Positions 22,457 through 33,362 are shown, numbered from the stretch's first letter. The stretch is 62,000 bases of DNA from Zygnema cylindricum (GCA_037447655.1 JBBHKE010002853.1:292201-354200); one strand, 5' to 3'. The notes: generated from the letters alone by a model not told the origin. A program made the numbers and translations.

Positions 22457-23950
22457 CTATTCCGGTAGGATTTTTTCTGCGAAATGAGAGTCGCAAATGT
22501 CTTCCCTAAAGTCGATGTTGGAAAATGCAGGAAGAGCAGAAGCTAAATGTGCCATAGTGGGCAACGGTTTGCGGGCAGAGATAAGAGGAAGACAAATTTT
22601 GCGTTCCGGAAAGTTAGAGGGACGATAGGAGAATGTTTGATCCTGCATATCTACCCCCCCACCGATTCGAAAGATAACATCCTGTCCCACTAAATATTCG
22701 TAATCGTTGCATTTTGGAACCAATGCTCGGAAAAAATTTTTCCAGGACACACTCTCAGTTCCGTTTTGTAATCCAAAGACAAGCGGGTCTTTGGTGATTC
22801 CAAGCACCAGCTCTGTGGTACCGGCTGAAGTGAGAAGCCGAGTAGCCGTGGCTTAGAGCTTGTCTGTGGTCAGACCAAGCTTGAGTGCAAATCTGGATCT
22901 GAGGATCACGGGTTTGGCTCTGGTGTCCATGAGAGGGAGAGAGGGAGCAACACCATTAAAGGAGAAGGACTTTTGAGAGTTGTTGAAGAAGCTGATATGA
23001 GGGTCAAAGTTACAACGCTCATCCTCGGTAACCGGCTGAATAACGGAAAGACTACGTTTCAGTTGCAACGCCCTCAAAGCGGCGGCTGCAGCAACTTCGT
23101 TAACTAGAGAAGAGGCTTTAACGTCATCCATCATGGAAAAAAGGATGCTTAGCCGTTCTTTGACTCGATGCGCATCATTTATGGTGCTATCAAAAATGGT
23201 GAGAGCTTCAGCCGCAATGGAGGAAGCTGTGCCTAGTAGAGGAGAGAGAGATTCTTTCTCTAACGTAAGTGGAATTCGGGAATTTTGTTATTTACCGTCC
23301 TGATTGTGATCAGGCGCGCCTTTATCAAAATAGTTGCCCGTTATTGGACCGTAAAATCTCGGAGGATTCGGCCAGCCAACAATGGCATATGGACAACAGT
23401 CCTCGTCGTCCTCGTGAACTGGGGTTTCATTTCGGCCGTAGAGGAAACAAAATGGTCTTTCATCATGGCGGCCATCATGACTTGCAACTCAACCTTTTCC
23501 CTCTCTCGTCAAGAGATCTAGGCGGAGTAGCCTATTTCTCAGACTCCGTAGAAGAAGTGACCGGCTTTGCGGAACGGGGAAGAATTCCCCTGTTCTGAAT
23601 CCCATTGTGATACAAAAAATTCGGGTCTTTAACGTGGCAACGGTGGAGGTAATGTCCCTTCTGTTGGCAATAGTTGCATGTGGCCAAATTATGTGGGCAC
23701 ATGCGGGCATCGTTCCCCGTGTTTCCACATTGGAAACACAATCGGTCTCCGGAATTAATGGTTGGGTTTCCCATGGCTGGCGTCTTTGTAGGCCTATTAG
23801 TAGGCCATGGGTTCCTCGGAGGTGGTTGAGATTGGTCAAATTGCTCCCCTTGAGATTGGAGCTTCTCATGAGCATCCCACCACGACGATTGCATCTCATA
23901 CTTGACCGCGTATTCCGCCGCTTGCTCAAAGGTAAATTTCAGTTTGTATG
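22457..23950 (-). pseudogene. Broken LTR-retroelement gag/protease region
   Basis: On the minus strand the 5' part (about 23890-23535) encodes a gag tail with two zinc knuckles. The second is a standard CCHC (CNYCQQKGHYLHRC); the first (CFQCGNTGNDARMC) has Asn where His is expected. After several stops, 23134-22853 and 22807-22457 resemble a retropepsin of the plant/algal retroelement type, with LMDT then RAKPVILRSRFALKLGL and YLVGQDVIFRIGGGVD. The active-site triad is DTR instead of DTG, and a stop separates the two halves. No reverse transcriptase or integrase is visible, so the element is dead. LTRs were not found. Confidence 0.65.
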
Positions 23951-23989
23951 TTTGACTAAGATGAGTCTGAATGAATAATTTGGATTGAG

Positions 23990-24850
23990 GAGGAAACTAT
24001 TGATTTTGGAAAGCTTTACGTCTCATTAAGTTAGTGTGACTGTAGAAAGATAGTAAAATGTAGCGTATAGGGATAGGCGTCGTCACTTAAGAACATGACA
24101 AGTATTTTTGGAATGGCACTAGCTGCAATGTAGATGAGACAAAGCAACTGCCACGACAAAACAGCTGCGATGCAGATGGGACAAAGCAACTATGGTTATT
24201 TGGGATTTGATTTGGTACGGAACAACACAGCTGCGAGAAGCGACGGTGACGTTGAATATGATATAAACAGGACATCGTAGCTGCGGTTGATATGAATCTA
24301 TTCAATGTACGAGATTCACAAAGGGATCACAAGTAATTTGCTGGCAGGTTTTTTCCGAACATCTGAATGGACCTATCCAGACACTTATAACTAAGGTGAC
24401 GGCAATTAATTGTACAATCACTTAGTGGTAATCTCTCAGTAATATTGATTGTACATTGAAATATTAACATTAGCGTGATTAAGTGTACTTAGATCTTAGT
24501 GGCAGTTTGGTTCTTGGGCGTATCTCTCAAGAACACTTGTATTGGAAGTACACCACTATGTAATAGGACAAGTAGGAGTAGAAACTCACTACGACTATAT
24601 GACTTAGGACGTTGAACATTTTATGTATCCAGACTTCCAGATTGTGTAATATACAAACTATTTTTGGGAAACGTCTGAGTTGCATATCTTGGTGTATATT
24701 AGATCAGTTGGGCTCAAACTTTAGGAGTTGTCACTCTTTAAGATATACTATACTGTTTTATAGTTTGAAGCAGTTAGGACCTTTGTATCAGATTTGGTGA
24801 GTTGTAGAAAACAACTGTTTGATAGGATTCTTGATTAGCTACTGTCAATG
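23990..24850. other. Intergenic or element flank; no gene seen
   Basis: A pair of imperfect ~50-bp repeats (AGCTGC-ATG-AGATG-GACAAAGCAACT type) lies at about 24119-24192. The rest has no recognisable coding or RNA feature. Confidence 0.4.
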
Positions 24851-24854
24851 AATT

Positions 24855-25000
24855 ATGTCTACTTCTACTACTACTGCTGCTGGTGCTTCACCTCCTCCAC
24901 TGGTGGTGGAACAACAGGTTATGGGCCTGTCATCAAGAATTCATATCTTTTCGGGAGTGATTCTTTTTGCTGCGGACCCAAAGGAGTCCTAGCTACACAG
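24855..25000 (+). mobile_element. Copia-like gag/leader fragment, left part (split by the TRIM)
   Basis: From ATG at 24855 the frame contains QVMGLSSRIHIFSG, similar to QVMGPPSRVPIFDG in the element at 36.2-40.2 kb. From about 24957 the DNA matches the leader of that element (GGAGTCC then AGCTACACAG). The match resumes after the TRIM at 25521, so this was one piece before insertion. Confidence 0.6.
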
Positions 25001-25053
25001 TGTTAGATATCCTAGAAATCCGGGATTCGGCATGTCCCACACTTGGGAAAATT

Positions 25054-25124
25054 GAGCCGGCCAGGGTTCGAACCTGGGACCTTTCACTTCAGCTGCGAAC
25101 GCACTACCACTGTGCCACCAGCTC
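25054..25124 (-). ncRNA. tRNA-like sequence in TRIM LTR (left-hand copy)
   Basis: 71 nt folding as a complete cloverleaf: acceptor GAGCTGG/CCGGCTC (one G-U), D stem GCAC/GTGC with loop AGTGGTA, anticodon stem TTCGC/GTGAA (one G-U) with loop AGCTGAA, T stem CCAGG/CCTGG with loop TTCGAAC. A box TGGCACAGTGG and B box GGTTCGAACCC match pol III consensus. TTTT follows 3 bases after the 3' end. Position 33 is G instead of U and no CCA is encoded, so a role in translation is doubtful. Confidence 0.85.
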
Positions 25125-25229
25125 GATGTTGAGACTGGCGGGTCCGTACCCATTTATTACGGGCGGCTCGAGTATGGATATTTCCATATTCTACCCCGTA
25201 TTGGACCGGCTTCACGTGCCGATCCAACA

Positions 25230-25286
25230 CCCCCCCTCACGGGAAAGCCGGTCAAACCATCCGCAATCCCGCTGGCTCCGATACCA
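25230..25286 (-). other. TRIM interior: primer-binding site and polypurine tract
   Basis: On the minus strand TGGTATCGGAGCC abuts the end of the upstream LTR (25287 side), and a G-rich tract abuts the other LTR (25230 side). It differs from the common TGGTATCAGAGC by one base over the shared part. Confidence 0.9.
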
Positions 25287-25339
25287 TGTTAGATATCCTA
25301 GAAATCCGGGATTCGGCATGTCCCACACTTGGGAAAATT

Positions 25340-25410
25340 GAGCCGGCCAGGGTTCGAACCTGGGACCTTTCACTTCAGCTGCGAACGCACTACCACTGTG
25401 CCACCAGCTC
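25340..25410 (-). ncRNA. tRNA-like sequence in TRIM LTR (right-hand copy)
   Basis: Identical, as far as I can read, to the unit at 25054-25124, including A box, B box and downstream TTTT. Confidence 0.85.
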
Positions 25411-25520
25411 GATGTTGAGACTGGCGGGTCCGTACCCATTTATTACGGGCGGCTCGAGTATGGATATTTCCATATTCTACCCTGTATTGGACCGGCTTCA
25501 CGTGCCAATCCAACACACAG

Positions 25521-25800
25521 GGGTGTAGTCAGTCAAAGATTTTGTTTGCCAGGGTGGCTGCATTTCTAAGGGAAAGTCAAAGTGGGCGAATGTGTCCAAA
25601 TCTCTTATTTTAACTTTGCATTCTGTGGTGGAACAGAGCACACATAAAATGTTATTTCACAGGGGTGAAGCTGTATTGGGGTGCTGATTGTCAAGGGGTC
25701 AGTCATTGGGTTTATATCAAGTTAGGAGTCGGCACTATCTAGATTAGCTTCTTTTGGATCTGCGATTTTTGTGGGCAATGGAGCACATAACGTTTCACTT
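25521..25800 (+). mobile_element. Copia-like leader fragment, right part
   Basis: Matches the reverse complement of about 39000-39270, the leader of the LTR element at 36.2-40.2 kb, including GTCGGCACTATCTAGATTAG and the gag start context GGCAATGGAGC. It continues the fragment interrupted at 25001-25515. Confidence 0.75.
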
Positions 25801-25929
25801 GCCACATGAATAAATAACTTGTTTTAATAAAATCAAAAAAATAAAAATAAAAAAAACAATGATGAAACAACCTAATTAATCATACAATGAGCATACAAAA
25901 ATTAAAAAAATAATGATATATCCAAACAA

Positions 25930-27190
25930 AAAACTCACCTGTAGATGTTTACAAATAAGACTTCAATGTTGCATGAGCCCCCTCCACTCGAGATGTGGAT
26001 TTACTTCCTAGGTGTAGATAACGGTCCGCCCATGCGCTCACAAAACGCTCTTTCCAAGGAAAACATATATCCTCCAAACATGACAATATTTTTTGATTGT
26101 CATATAGTAAGTTGCTACACTTTCCCCACACCACCTCAAATTCTTCCACGGACTTTGCTTGCATAACTTCATTCCATGTTTGATAAAAGGTCCCCTATTC
26201 TTCGTCCGAACCACTAAAATCAGGTTACATATAGCTACGATATTTTTATTGATGTGCCACTGACAAAGGAGTTTTTGGGCATTAGGAAATACTATTTCCA
26301 AAGCATTGATTAAAGCTAGTTCACGGTCTGTTACACACACTTGTGGAAGAGAGTATTTTTGAAACAATTTAACTAATTGCTCCAAAGCCCACTTATAATC
26401 CTCTAGTTTTTCTGAACTCAAAAAGACAAAACATATGCTAAAAGTTTTATTATTCAGAGACAACCCTACTACGTGTAATAATGGCATTTTAGAACAATTT
26501 GTTTTATAAGTGCAATCTAACATAATACATGTATTATTTGTCCTTAGCATATTAAGCGATGTTTTTGGAGCTATGTAAAGATGAGTGATATGATGTTCAT
26601 CATCTAGCTCATACTCACTTTTGAACATTTTTGAAGTTTCCAATTCAGTTATAAGAGCTACAATATATGATTTACCTTTTAGTTCAAGTTTACGTATCTG
26701 TCGCCGTAAATTGTAAATATCTTTAGCCGTGGTGTAACATGGTTTATCCCCTAATCTTAAAGAGCTCACAACTTGCCTCGGTTTTGCGTCAGACTTAAAA
26801 AAATGTGTAACTTTTTCAATATCAGTGTTATCCATCTGTCAACACATCGGGTGTGCCATTATATGTGGAGATTTTTTGTGATTATGTTGTGGTATTTTGG
26901 TGGATAATTCCCATTTTTTATTTCTTTCGTACCCAAAAACGCGAAATGGACATTCTATTCGTCGATTACTAGTTAATTTTTTTTGAAGAAATTGGGAGTT
27001 TGACCCTTGTTCTATTTGTTTCTATTAAATATCTCTATAACTACCGCCTCTATGACATTGGAGAACAACCAATTTTTTTCTTGAAGAAGATATTGATAGA
27101 GCATATCCTTGTCCCATTGCAAATCCTCGGGCTGTTAGAAGAAGCTCATCCCTTGAATCAAATATCCCATCCGGTATAGGCAACATCCTC
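25930..27190 (-). pseudogene. Broken FAR1-type MULE transposase
   Basis: Minus-strand remnant of a Mutator-like transposase. The N-terminal FAR1/WRKY-like zinc cluster is recognisable (LQCHRGG, RRIECPFRVFGYE, PQHNHKK). The MULE catalytic region follows, with IMLDCTYKTN (first Asp), VCVTDRELALINAL (second Asp), LLCQWHINKN and STSRVEGAHATLKSYL (Glu). It is inactivated by two adjacent stops after the CHRGGSYRDI motif, a TGA just before MDNTD at about 26835, a frameshift near 26190 and a TAA after LKSYL where the family continues. No SWIM finger and no TIRs were identified. Confidence 0.8.
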
Positions 27191-27926
27191 TAAAGAAATA
27201 GATGAAAATAACAATAACAAATGCGAAGTAAAACACACATAAAGCTTTTTAATCTTAGCCTACCCCAACTTGTAAATGTATACCCCAACTCTAATCCAAA
27301 TTGTGGAATTGCATGTAAAATCTCTTCATTTTAAATACATTTATATTTTCAAAAAATATAAGGTACATTATTGTCTATAACATGGACCTCACCCAACCAT
27401 ATGGAGCTTAGGCGTTGCAAAAACTTTAAAACATCCAAAATTATAGCCTACACCAAAATGCTCGTCAAAAAATTGGTGAAGAAAACATCAAACTACCAAA
27501 AACAACAAATGGTTACCTTCTATTGACGACAATTTGCATTGATGTGAAATCTTGACGAGGTTTGTGCCTTATGAAAAAAAAATGTGCTTACATCCAGCGA
27601 AGTTTTTCCCATGTAGATGGAACTTGCTGTTGAAAATTTGCACTGCTGCGAATCACTGTCAATTTTGCTGTCAATGTAAGTATGTTGATTTGTAAATAGT
27701 GTGGCTCAATTTCGTCGCGGGTGACGACGCGCATTTTTTTCATTTAATTTCAATTGATATTTTTACACCAGTTCGTTTTTTTATAGTCTACAAAGTTTAT
27801 TTTGTTTCGTGCGTTTTAATATTTCCGTACAAAACTTATAGTACTTCAGTTTAAAGACGTTTCGTTTCACTTTGCGTCTAAGTTCAATGTAACGCTTAGA
27901 CGATTAAATTTCAATTTTGCGGCTAA
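27191..27926. other. Intergenic; no gene seen
   Basis: AT-rich sequence upstream of the dead transposase, possibly part of the same element. No TIR pair could be paired by eye. Confidence 0.4.
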
Positions 27927-28699
27927 GGGTATGGCCCCATGTGGCTAAGTTTGGATTTTTTTTGTCGTTTTGCTTTCAAACTTAGCGCCGCATTGCCTAG
28001 GCTGCGACCGTACGAAGATATTACAAATTTTTATAGTACAATTTGCGTCATTCTCTAACTTAGGATGGTACGAAAATTTGTCGTCTTGCGTTTTTTCGAC
28101 CCACTGTCACGTCATCGTCAAACTTATCATAAAACACATCGGCAATGTGTTTTAAGCTAAGTAAAATCCGTTTACACCAATAGGAAAACAATTGTTCACG
28201 TGTGATTTTTTTTCAATTTTTTTTGACAAAAAAAAACAGGGTTGTTGGGTTTTGTCCGGTAGTACCTTGTATGGTTTTTTTTTGCAGGGGTCTCGATGCT
28301 GCAGTGTCATTTCACGCAAAGTTGAAAAATTTGCGAAGGTGAAAAATTTGCGAAGTCATGGGGGCCGGACAAGCGAGGTTTACGCAAAGGCATTTCGTAC
28401 AGTCACGGCTGCAAGGCTCTACGTCTACGATGTCACGCAATGACACGTGACATGCCAAACCGTTTCAAAGAATACGATGTGTCTTTCGACGCTTCAAAAA
28501 GTTTCGAAAAAATACGGTGCGGCAAAGACAAATTGTATACGGTGACAACCGCCACGGGTATTGTTGACGTATAGAGTCGTCACAAACTTAAGTAACAATC
28601 TCGAGAGAATACATAGAGACACTTGAAATCTGGGTCCGCCGGATTCGCGCTAAAATCCAAAGTAAGTATGCTAAGTTACAACTACATGGGGCCGTACCC
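27927..28699. mobile_element. Tourist/Harbinger-like MITE (TAA target)
   Basis: The inverted ends GGGTATGGCCCCATGT and ACATGGGGCCGTACCC are flanked by TAA at 27924-27926 and 28700-28702. Its interior shares a block with 4265-4390. Confidence 0.7.
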
Positions 28700-30590
28700 T
28701 AAGTGCTCACACCGTGGAGCTCATGCAACACTTTTATTTACATGTGGTTGCCGTAGTTTTGTTACCGTAAACGCTCGTAGTTTTGTTACCGTAAAGGCTC
28801 GCAGTTTTGTTAGCGTAAATGCTCGCCGGCCGTGTGAATTGCTAATTTTATTATGACGGTCGACGTTCGCAACCGCGGCAAAATTTTAAGCGGTTGAAAC
28901 AATATTATGAAAGTCAAAGTTATCCAACCGATTGACCGTCAAATTTACACTCAACAGTACTTTATTTGTACTAATGTGTACTTCAAACGTACATTTTTTG
29001 ACAAAATGACGTAATTGATTGTGCGCAACCAAAACAGTCACTTGCTGCATTAACACCGGAAATAGATGATGGAGGAGATGATAAAATGAATGATCCCGTA
29101 CCATTCATTTCGCAAAAAAATAAAAATAGAGGCGCCAAACAGACCAACTGCTCGGCTGTCAACCTTTTTGGAGCGTAGCGACATACAAAATATACGATTT
29201 GGAGCGTAGCGACGGACAAAACATACGGTCAAGTGCGTCAAAACTTGACAACTGTGGTAAGTCATCCTTTTTTTCGGAGACCCTTTTCGGAATGCAGAAA
29301 TCCGACTTTGAAAAAACATGAAGCTGCTGTAATTTTGTCCTCAATCAAGATTTGGTGTGACAAGTAACACCAAATCTAGTGTGTGTTCAGCAGCCACTCT
29401 TTTTGTTATTTTCGTAGCCCAGGATGTCGGTTCGTATACATACAAATGAAGCCATTCCTGTCGACTGTACGGAACAGTACTGAACGTTCGCCCGACATCC
29501 GTACGGAAGACAAGACATCGAGCGTATATTCTTCCAATAGCAGCTCCTTTTTAGGGTTTGGAAAAACCCGCTACGCGCTAAGTTAACCGTATATCCAATC
29601 AAATCCGTACACCCAGTGTCAGCATGTGCGACAGCTTTACCGTCGCACAAACCGGTGCAATCGCACACGCGTAAAAAGTTAAAAATATCTCCAACGACTT
29701 TTATCTGCCACGTCAGCTAAAAATCGAGAAAACTTTTATTTGCCACGTCAGGTAAAAATCGAGAAAGTCTTTGGAAAGGGTAGAGGTCACGCGATGCCAA
29801 AAATTCAAAAATGTCCCTTCTGATGAGTCAGCACGTACGGAGTGACAAAAGATTGTACGGTTCGAGAATTCAAAGAACATGCAAAATTGTGTCGACTATG
29901 ACACGTGGCATGTCATGTTTGACTCTCTCGCTCCACTAGGAGGCGGCATTGTACGGTGGCGGTCTGCTCGAGGAATTGTGACGGTAGTCACATGCGCATG
30001 AGTCACTACAGTCCAAAAACCATGTGCGTTATAAAGCTAATTTGTCGTTTTATGCCGGCTTGAAAATAGGTGACCGACGTCTCTTGCTACTCTTCAGTTC
30101 GAAGTATTTTGTCGTTTTATTACCTGACAAATGCTGGATATTTCACCAGCTTGCAAATAGCCAAAAATTCAAGTTGCAGAAAGTGGCGCAAGTGACATAC
30201 GACAAAATTCCGCAAAATAAGGGAAGGATTCTGGACCATACGGTCTAAAGATTTACTGCGGCCCAAATCTTTATTATTGTAGATACGCACCCGGATCTTA
30301 CGGCAACTTTTTGTCCTTTTGTACTTTATTTAGTAAAATGGATTGTGACAGTACGGCAAAGATTTGGACCCATCGAGAAGTGAGAACAATGAATAAAAGT
30401 ACGACCGTACACATTTGTTTAGTGCGAAAAAGACTACAACGGTACCTCAAATCCGTACAATCCGTACATTTTAGGTACAACTAAGGTGTCGTCGGACAAA
30501 AGGGGAAATCTAAAATCTGAAGTAAATAATTTGCTATTTCAAACATCTATATTTCCAAAAAAAGTATCCTCTCCCTCCTGTCTATCCCTC
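28700..30590. other. Intergenic with short tandem repeats; no gene seen
   Basis: Contains a 24-bp unit repeated three times (28753-28824, GTAGTTTTGTTACCGTAAAC type), two copies of a ~35-bp unit with TTGGAGCGTAGCGAC (29167-29224), and a duplicated 40-bp unit containing TGCCACGTCAG (about 29703-29770). GTACGG words are frequent. None of the short open frames is convincing. Confidence 0.5.
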
Positions 30591-30727
30591 TTCCCCCCTC
30601 TATAATCGCCCCTTTCTCCTTCCCTCTCCTCCTCCATTTCTCTTCTCCTCACTCTCGCCCTATCCCTCTCCTTGCCCTTCCCTCTCCCTCCAATTCGTCT
30701 CTCCCTCCCCCTCTCCCTCTCCCCCTC

Positions 30728-32290
30728 ATGGCAACTTCTCCCATTTTCTCAGACCTTTCCCTCTCCCTCTCCCTCTCCCTCCCCCCTCTCCTCTCCCCCC
30801 CCAAAAGCCTCTGCTCAGCCCCTCTTTCCTCCCCCCCTCCCTCCTTTCCCCCCCTCAGGGGGGGAAAGGAGTCCCTACTCGACCTGTCAGCGGCTGCCAC
30901 GTCAACACCCTATCCTGCTCAGTTCTCACCCGAACCTGCCACGTCAGCATTCCATCCTGCCACGTCATCTTCCAAACCTGCCACGTCAGCGTGCCATCCT
31001 GCCACGTCAGCATCTCCTTCCGCTCTCCCACATCTCGGCTTCGGCTCCTCGCGACCGACTCACTCGGCAGCCGCGGCGGCCGAGCTAAACGACAAACTGG
31101 CGCGTGACGTCACGCCGCAGCCCCGGCAGATCGGCCGCGGGCCGTCGGATTCGGAGCGCCGAAAGTGGACCGCTCAGGAAGCGAATCCGCACGTGCGAAG
31201 CGAGTTTTTCGATCCGGTCGCCACTCTCCGCCTGCGAGACGTACTTTGGGAGGAATCCGTACACTGCCGAGAACTAGAAAACGAGTACCGCCGACACTCG
31301 GCATCCGTACAGAACACCCGTACGAAGCAGGGAATCCGTACGGAGCAGTCGGCATCTAATGACGTCGGCAGGTACATGGAGACACGTCGTACGGATTCCG
31401 TACGACCACACGTACGGCGCCAGATCCCGAGAAACGACCGCCACCCGATCCAAGAGCAGCCGAGAAAGACAAAAAAGAATCAAAGTCAACGGAGTGAACG
31501 AAGTCAACGGAGTCAACAATTGAAAAAACTGCCCGAAACTTCGGGCAGCTCCGAAAAGTTTCAAACATCAGCGGCCAAATCCTACCGTCGTCGGCGCGCC
31601 TCTCCCCCTGCCACGTATGCAGATTTGCGGATGACGTCATCACGGAGGCCTTTAATATTCTCCACGTCAGCAGGTGCCACGTCAGCAGTCAACGCCCGAC
31701 CTGACACCGGCAGTATTTGTTCGCACGTGTCGAGGATGTGCCACGTGGACAATCCTGAGGGATCCGAGCCAATCATGCCACGTGGCAGACCCACTGTCTC
31801 TCTTCCCAGAAGCTGCCACGTGGCACTCTCTCGTCCCCCCCCCTGCTCTCCCTTCACTCCCACGGGATTCGAATCTGCCACGTGGCATCACCTGATTGGG
31901 AAGACAGGTTCGGAATCGGAGGGAGAATTAGGTTCGGGATTTCCCATTTTGGATGAAGACAAATATATTTTGTCGCCTTCTGCTGCTTCTTCTTCTTCTT
32001 CTTTGTCGCTTCTGGACTATCGGAGGGCACTAGATTACATGGAAAAAGACAAAATAGCGGATTCGGATTTGACACGTCATGACATGATTGCCACATCAGC
32101 AGGAGTGACGTCAGCATCACCATACGCCACGTTACTTCTGGAGAAACTTACGTCATCATATGCCACGTCAGCAGATGGGAAGTTTCTGGGGGAGGGGGGA
32201 GGAGGGGAAGAGAGGGAACCGAATCTTGAACTTTTTGGTTTAAATTTGAAAAAAAAAAAAAAAAAAAAAAAAAAATGGAAGTTGAAATAG
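30728..32290 (+). CDS. Intronless 520-aa ORF, unknown protein; possible retrogene
   Basis: A single open frame of 520 codons in otherwise stop-rich DNA; I do not recognise the family. It begins at the first ATG after a CT-rich stretch. Residues 1-50 are Ser/Pro/Leu-rich and partly encoded by a CTCCCT microsatellite. Residues about 68-98 carry a 7-residue repeat (PATSAFH, PATSSSK, PATSACH, PATSASP). The middle (about 140-290) is basic and Arg/Gln/Ser-rich with a helix-like stretch near LRLRDVLWEESVHCRELENEY. The C-terminal third is Ser-rich. The frame ends in nine Lys encoded by an A27 run, then WKLK and stop. Lack of introns plus the A-run would fit a reverse-transcribed copy. Against it being a real gene, part of the openness comes from low-complexity DNA and repeated TGCCACGTCAGC boxes. 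Confidence 0.45.
   Translation: MATSPIFSDLSLSLSLSLPPLLSPPKSLCSAPLSSPPPSFPPLRGGKESLLDLSAAATSTPYPAQFSPEPATSAFHPATSSSKPATSACHPATSASPSALPHLGFGSSRPTHSAAAAAELNDKLARDVTPQPRQIGRGPSDSERRKWTAQEANPHVRSEFFDPVATLRLRDVLWEESVHCRELENEYRRHSASVQNTRTKQGIRTEQSASNDVGRYMETRRTDSVRPHVRRQIPRNDRHPIQEQPRKTKKNQSQRSERSQRSQQLKKLPETSGSSEKFQTSAAKSYRRRRASPPATYADLRMTSSRRPLIFSTSAGATSAVNARPDTGSICSHVSRMCHVDNPEGSEPIMPRGRPTVSLPRSCHVALSRPPPCSPFTPTGFESATWHHLIGKTGSESEGELGSGFPILDEDKYILSPSAASSSSSLSLLDYRRALDYMEKDKIADSDLTRHDMIATSAGVTSASPYATLLLEKLTSSYATSADGKFLGEGGGGEEREPNLELFGLNLKKKKKKKKKWKLK
30895..32171. promoter_or_regulatory. Cluster of ~14 CCACGT (G/C-box-like) motifs
   Basis: TGCCACGTCAGC or TGCCACGTGGCA and close variants occur at about 30895, 30937, 30958, 30979, 31000, 31609, 31662, 31674, 31738, 31778, 31815, 31876, 32122 and 32160. 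Four of them are spaced exactly 21 bp. These are the ACGT-core sites bound by plant bZIP factors, but here they overlap an open frame, so their role is uncertain. Confidence 0.6.
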
Positions 32291-33362
32291 TGTAAATGGG
32301 AATAGAGAAGTTTTCAGTTTTCCTTTTTGTTCGTTTTTTTATTTTCTTGAGGAGTTTTAGTTTTCTTCCGTTTCCCTACTCCCTCCCTCCCTCTCTCCCT
32401 CTCCCTCTCCTTCTCCCTCTCCCTCTCCCACTCTCCCCCTCTTCCCTCTCCCTCTCCCTCCCCCTTTCCCTCTCCCTCTCCTTCCTCTCCCTCACCCTAT
32501 CCCTTTACCTGTCCCTATCCTCTCACTCTTCCTCTCCCTTTCCCCCTTTTTCCCCCCTCTTTTGAATGGTGTGGGGTTAAGATTATGGTATTAAGGTTTT
32601 AGCTTTCTTAATTTGGAAAAAAAAAATAATCCTAGTTGAGTTTTTTTTTTTTTTTTTAAGTTCATATTTTAACTGGACTTGTGTTTAGTTTGCTTTTGAA
32701 AGGAGATTTTTTTTTTCATGTAAATATTTTGTCTAGAATTTTGTTTTTTGGAGAATTGGAGAAGAAGACAAAAAGAGACAAAAGAAGGATAAGATAAAAA
32801 ATATAGAAAAGACAAAACATGGAAAAGGACAAAGTAGGAAAAAGTCAAAAGAGGGAAGTTAAAGGGAAGAGTAGAGGATAGCAGGAAATGACAACAGTAG
32901 GAAAAGACAAAATAAGGAAAAGGCCAATCGATAACAAAATTAACAATAGACAAAAGTAAAAAAAGACAAAAGAAAGTAGTCAAAAGAAGGAAAAGGAATC
33001 GAAATACGACTGTTGTTTTAACCAAAGTTTTGAGTTTCTCTTTGTTAATCTGTCAATTTGCAAAGGGTATAAATAGTTTTCAAACCTTTTGAAGGAAGTA
33101 AAAACAAAAATGAAAATTGTTTTTATCATTTTTTTTAAATAGAGATGAAAATTCACATCAAGAAAAGGGAAAATAGAACTGAATTTATGTTTTTTTGGTG
33201 AAAATATTTGTCGTTAGCCGTTTCTCCCTTTCAAAACAAGTTTTGAGAAAATAAATATTATTTTTAGAGTGTTAGGCGTTGTGGAAATTTTGTTCTTGTT
33301 TTTTGTAATGTTTTTGAGCATTTGTTTATTTTCCAATTTTTATCGTCAATATATTTCAAATA
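32291..33362. other. CT tract and AT-rich intergenic; no gene seen
   Basis: A CCCTCT-type tract occupies about 32370-32560. It is followed by AT-rich sequence, with AAAGACAAAA words repeated at 32760-33000. Confidence 0.5.

Larger units (their letters stand above)
25001..25515 (-). mobile_element. TRIM retrotransposon with tRNA-like unit in each LTR
   Basis: A complete 515-bp miniature LTR element. The two 229-bp direct repeats (25001-25229 and 25287-25515) differ at about two positions. Each runs TG to CA in minus orientation (TGTTGGAT to ATATCTAACA). Target duplication CACAG is present at 24996-25000 and 25516-25520. The 57-bp interior starts (minus strand) with TGGTATCGGAGCC, matching the usual initiator-Met primer site of plant copia elements, and ends with a GTGAGGGGGG-type polypurine tract. 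There are no ORFs, so it is non-autonomous. It is inserted into a copia-like leader. Confidence 0.93.

Noticed and set aside
26038-26835. Intact transposase gene at 26.0-26.8 kb
   Set aside because: The open frame is only the middle of a longer MULE remnant with upstream stops, a downstream frameshift and a nonsense codon.
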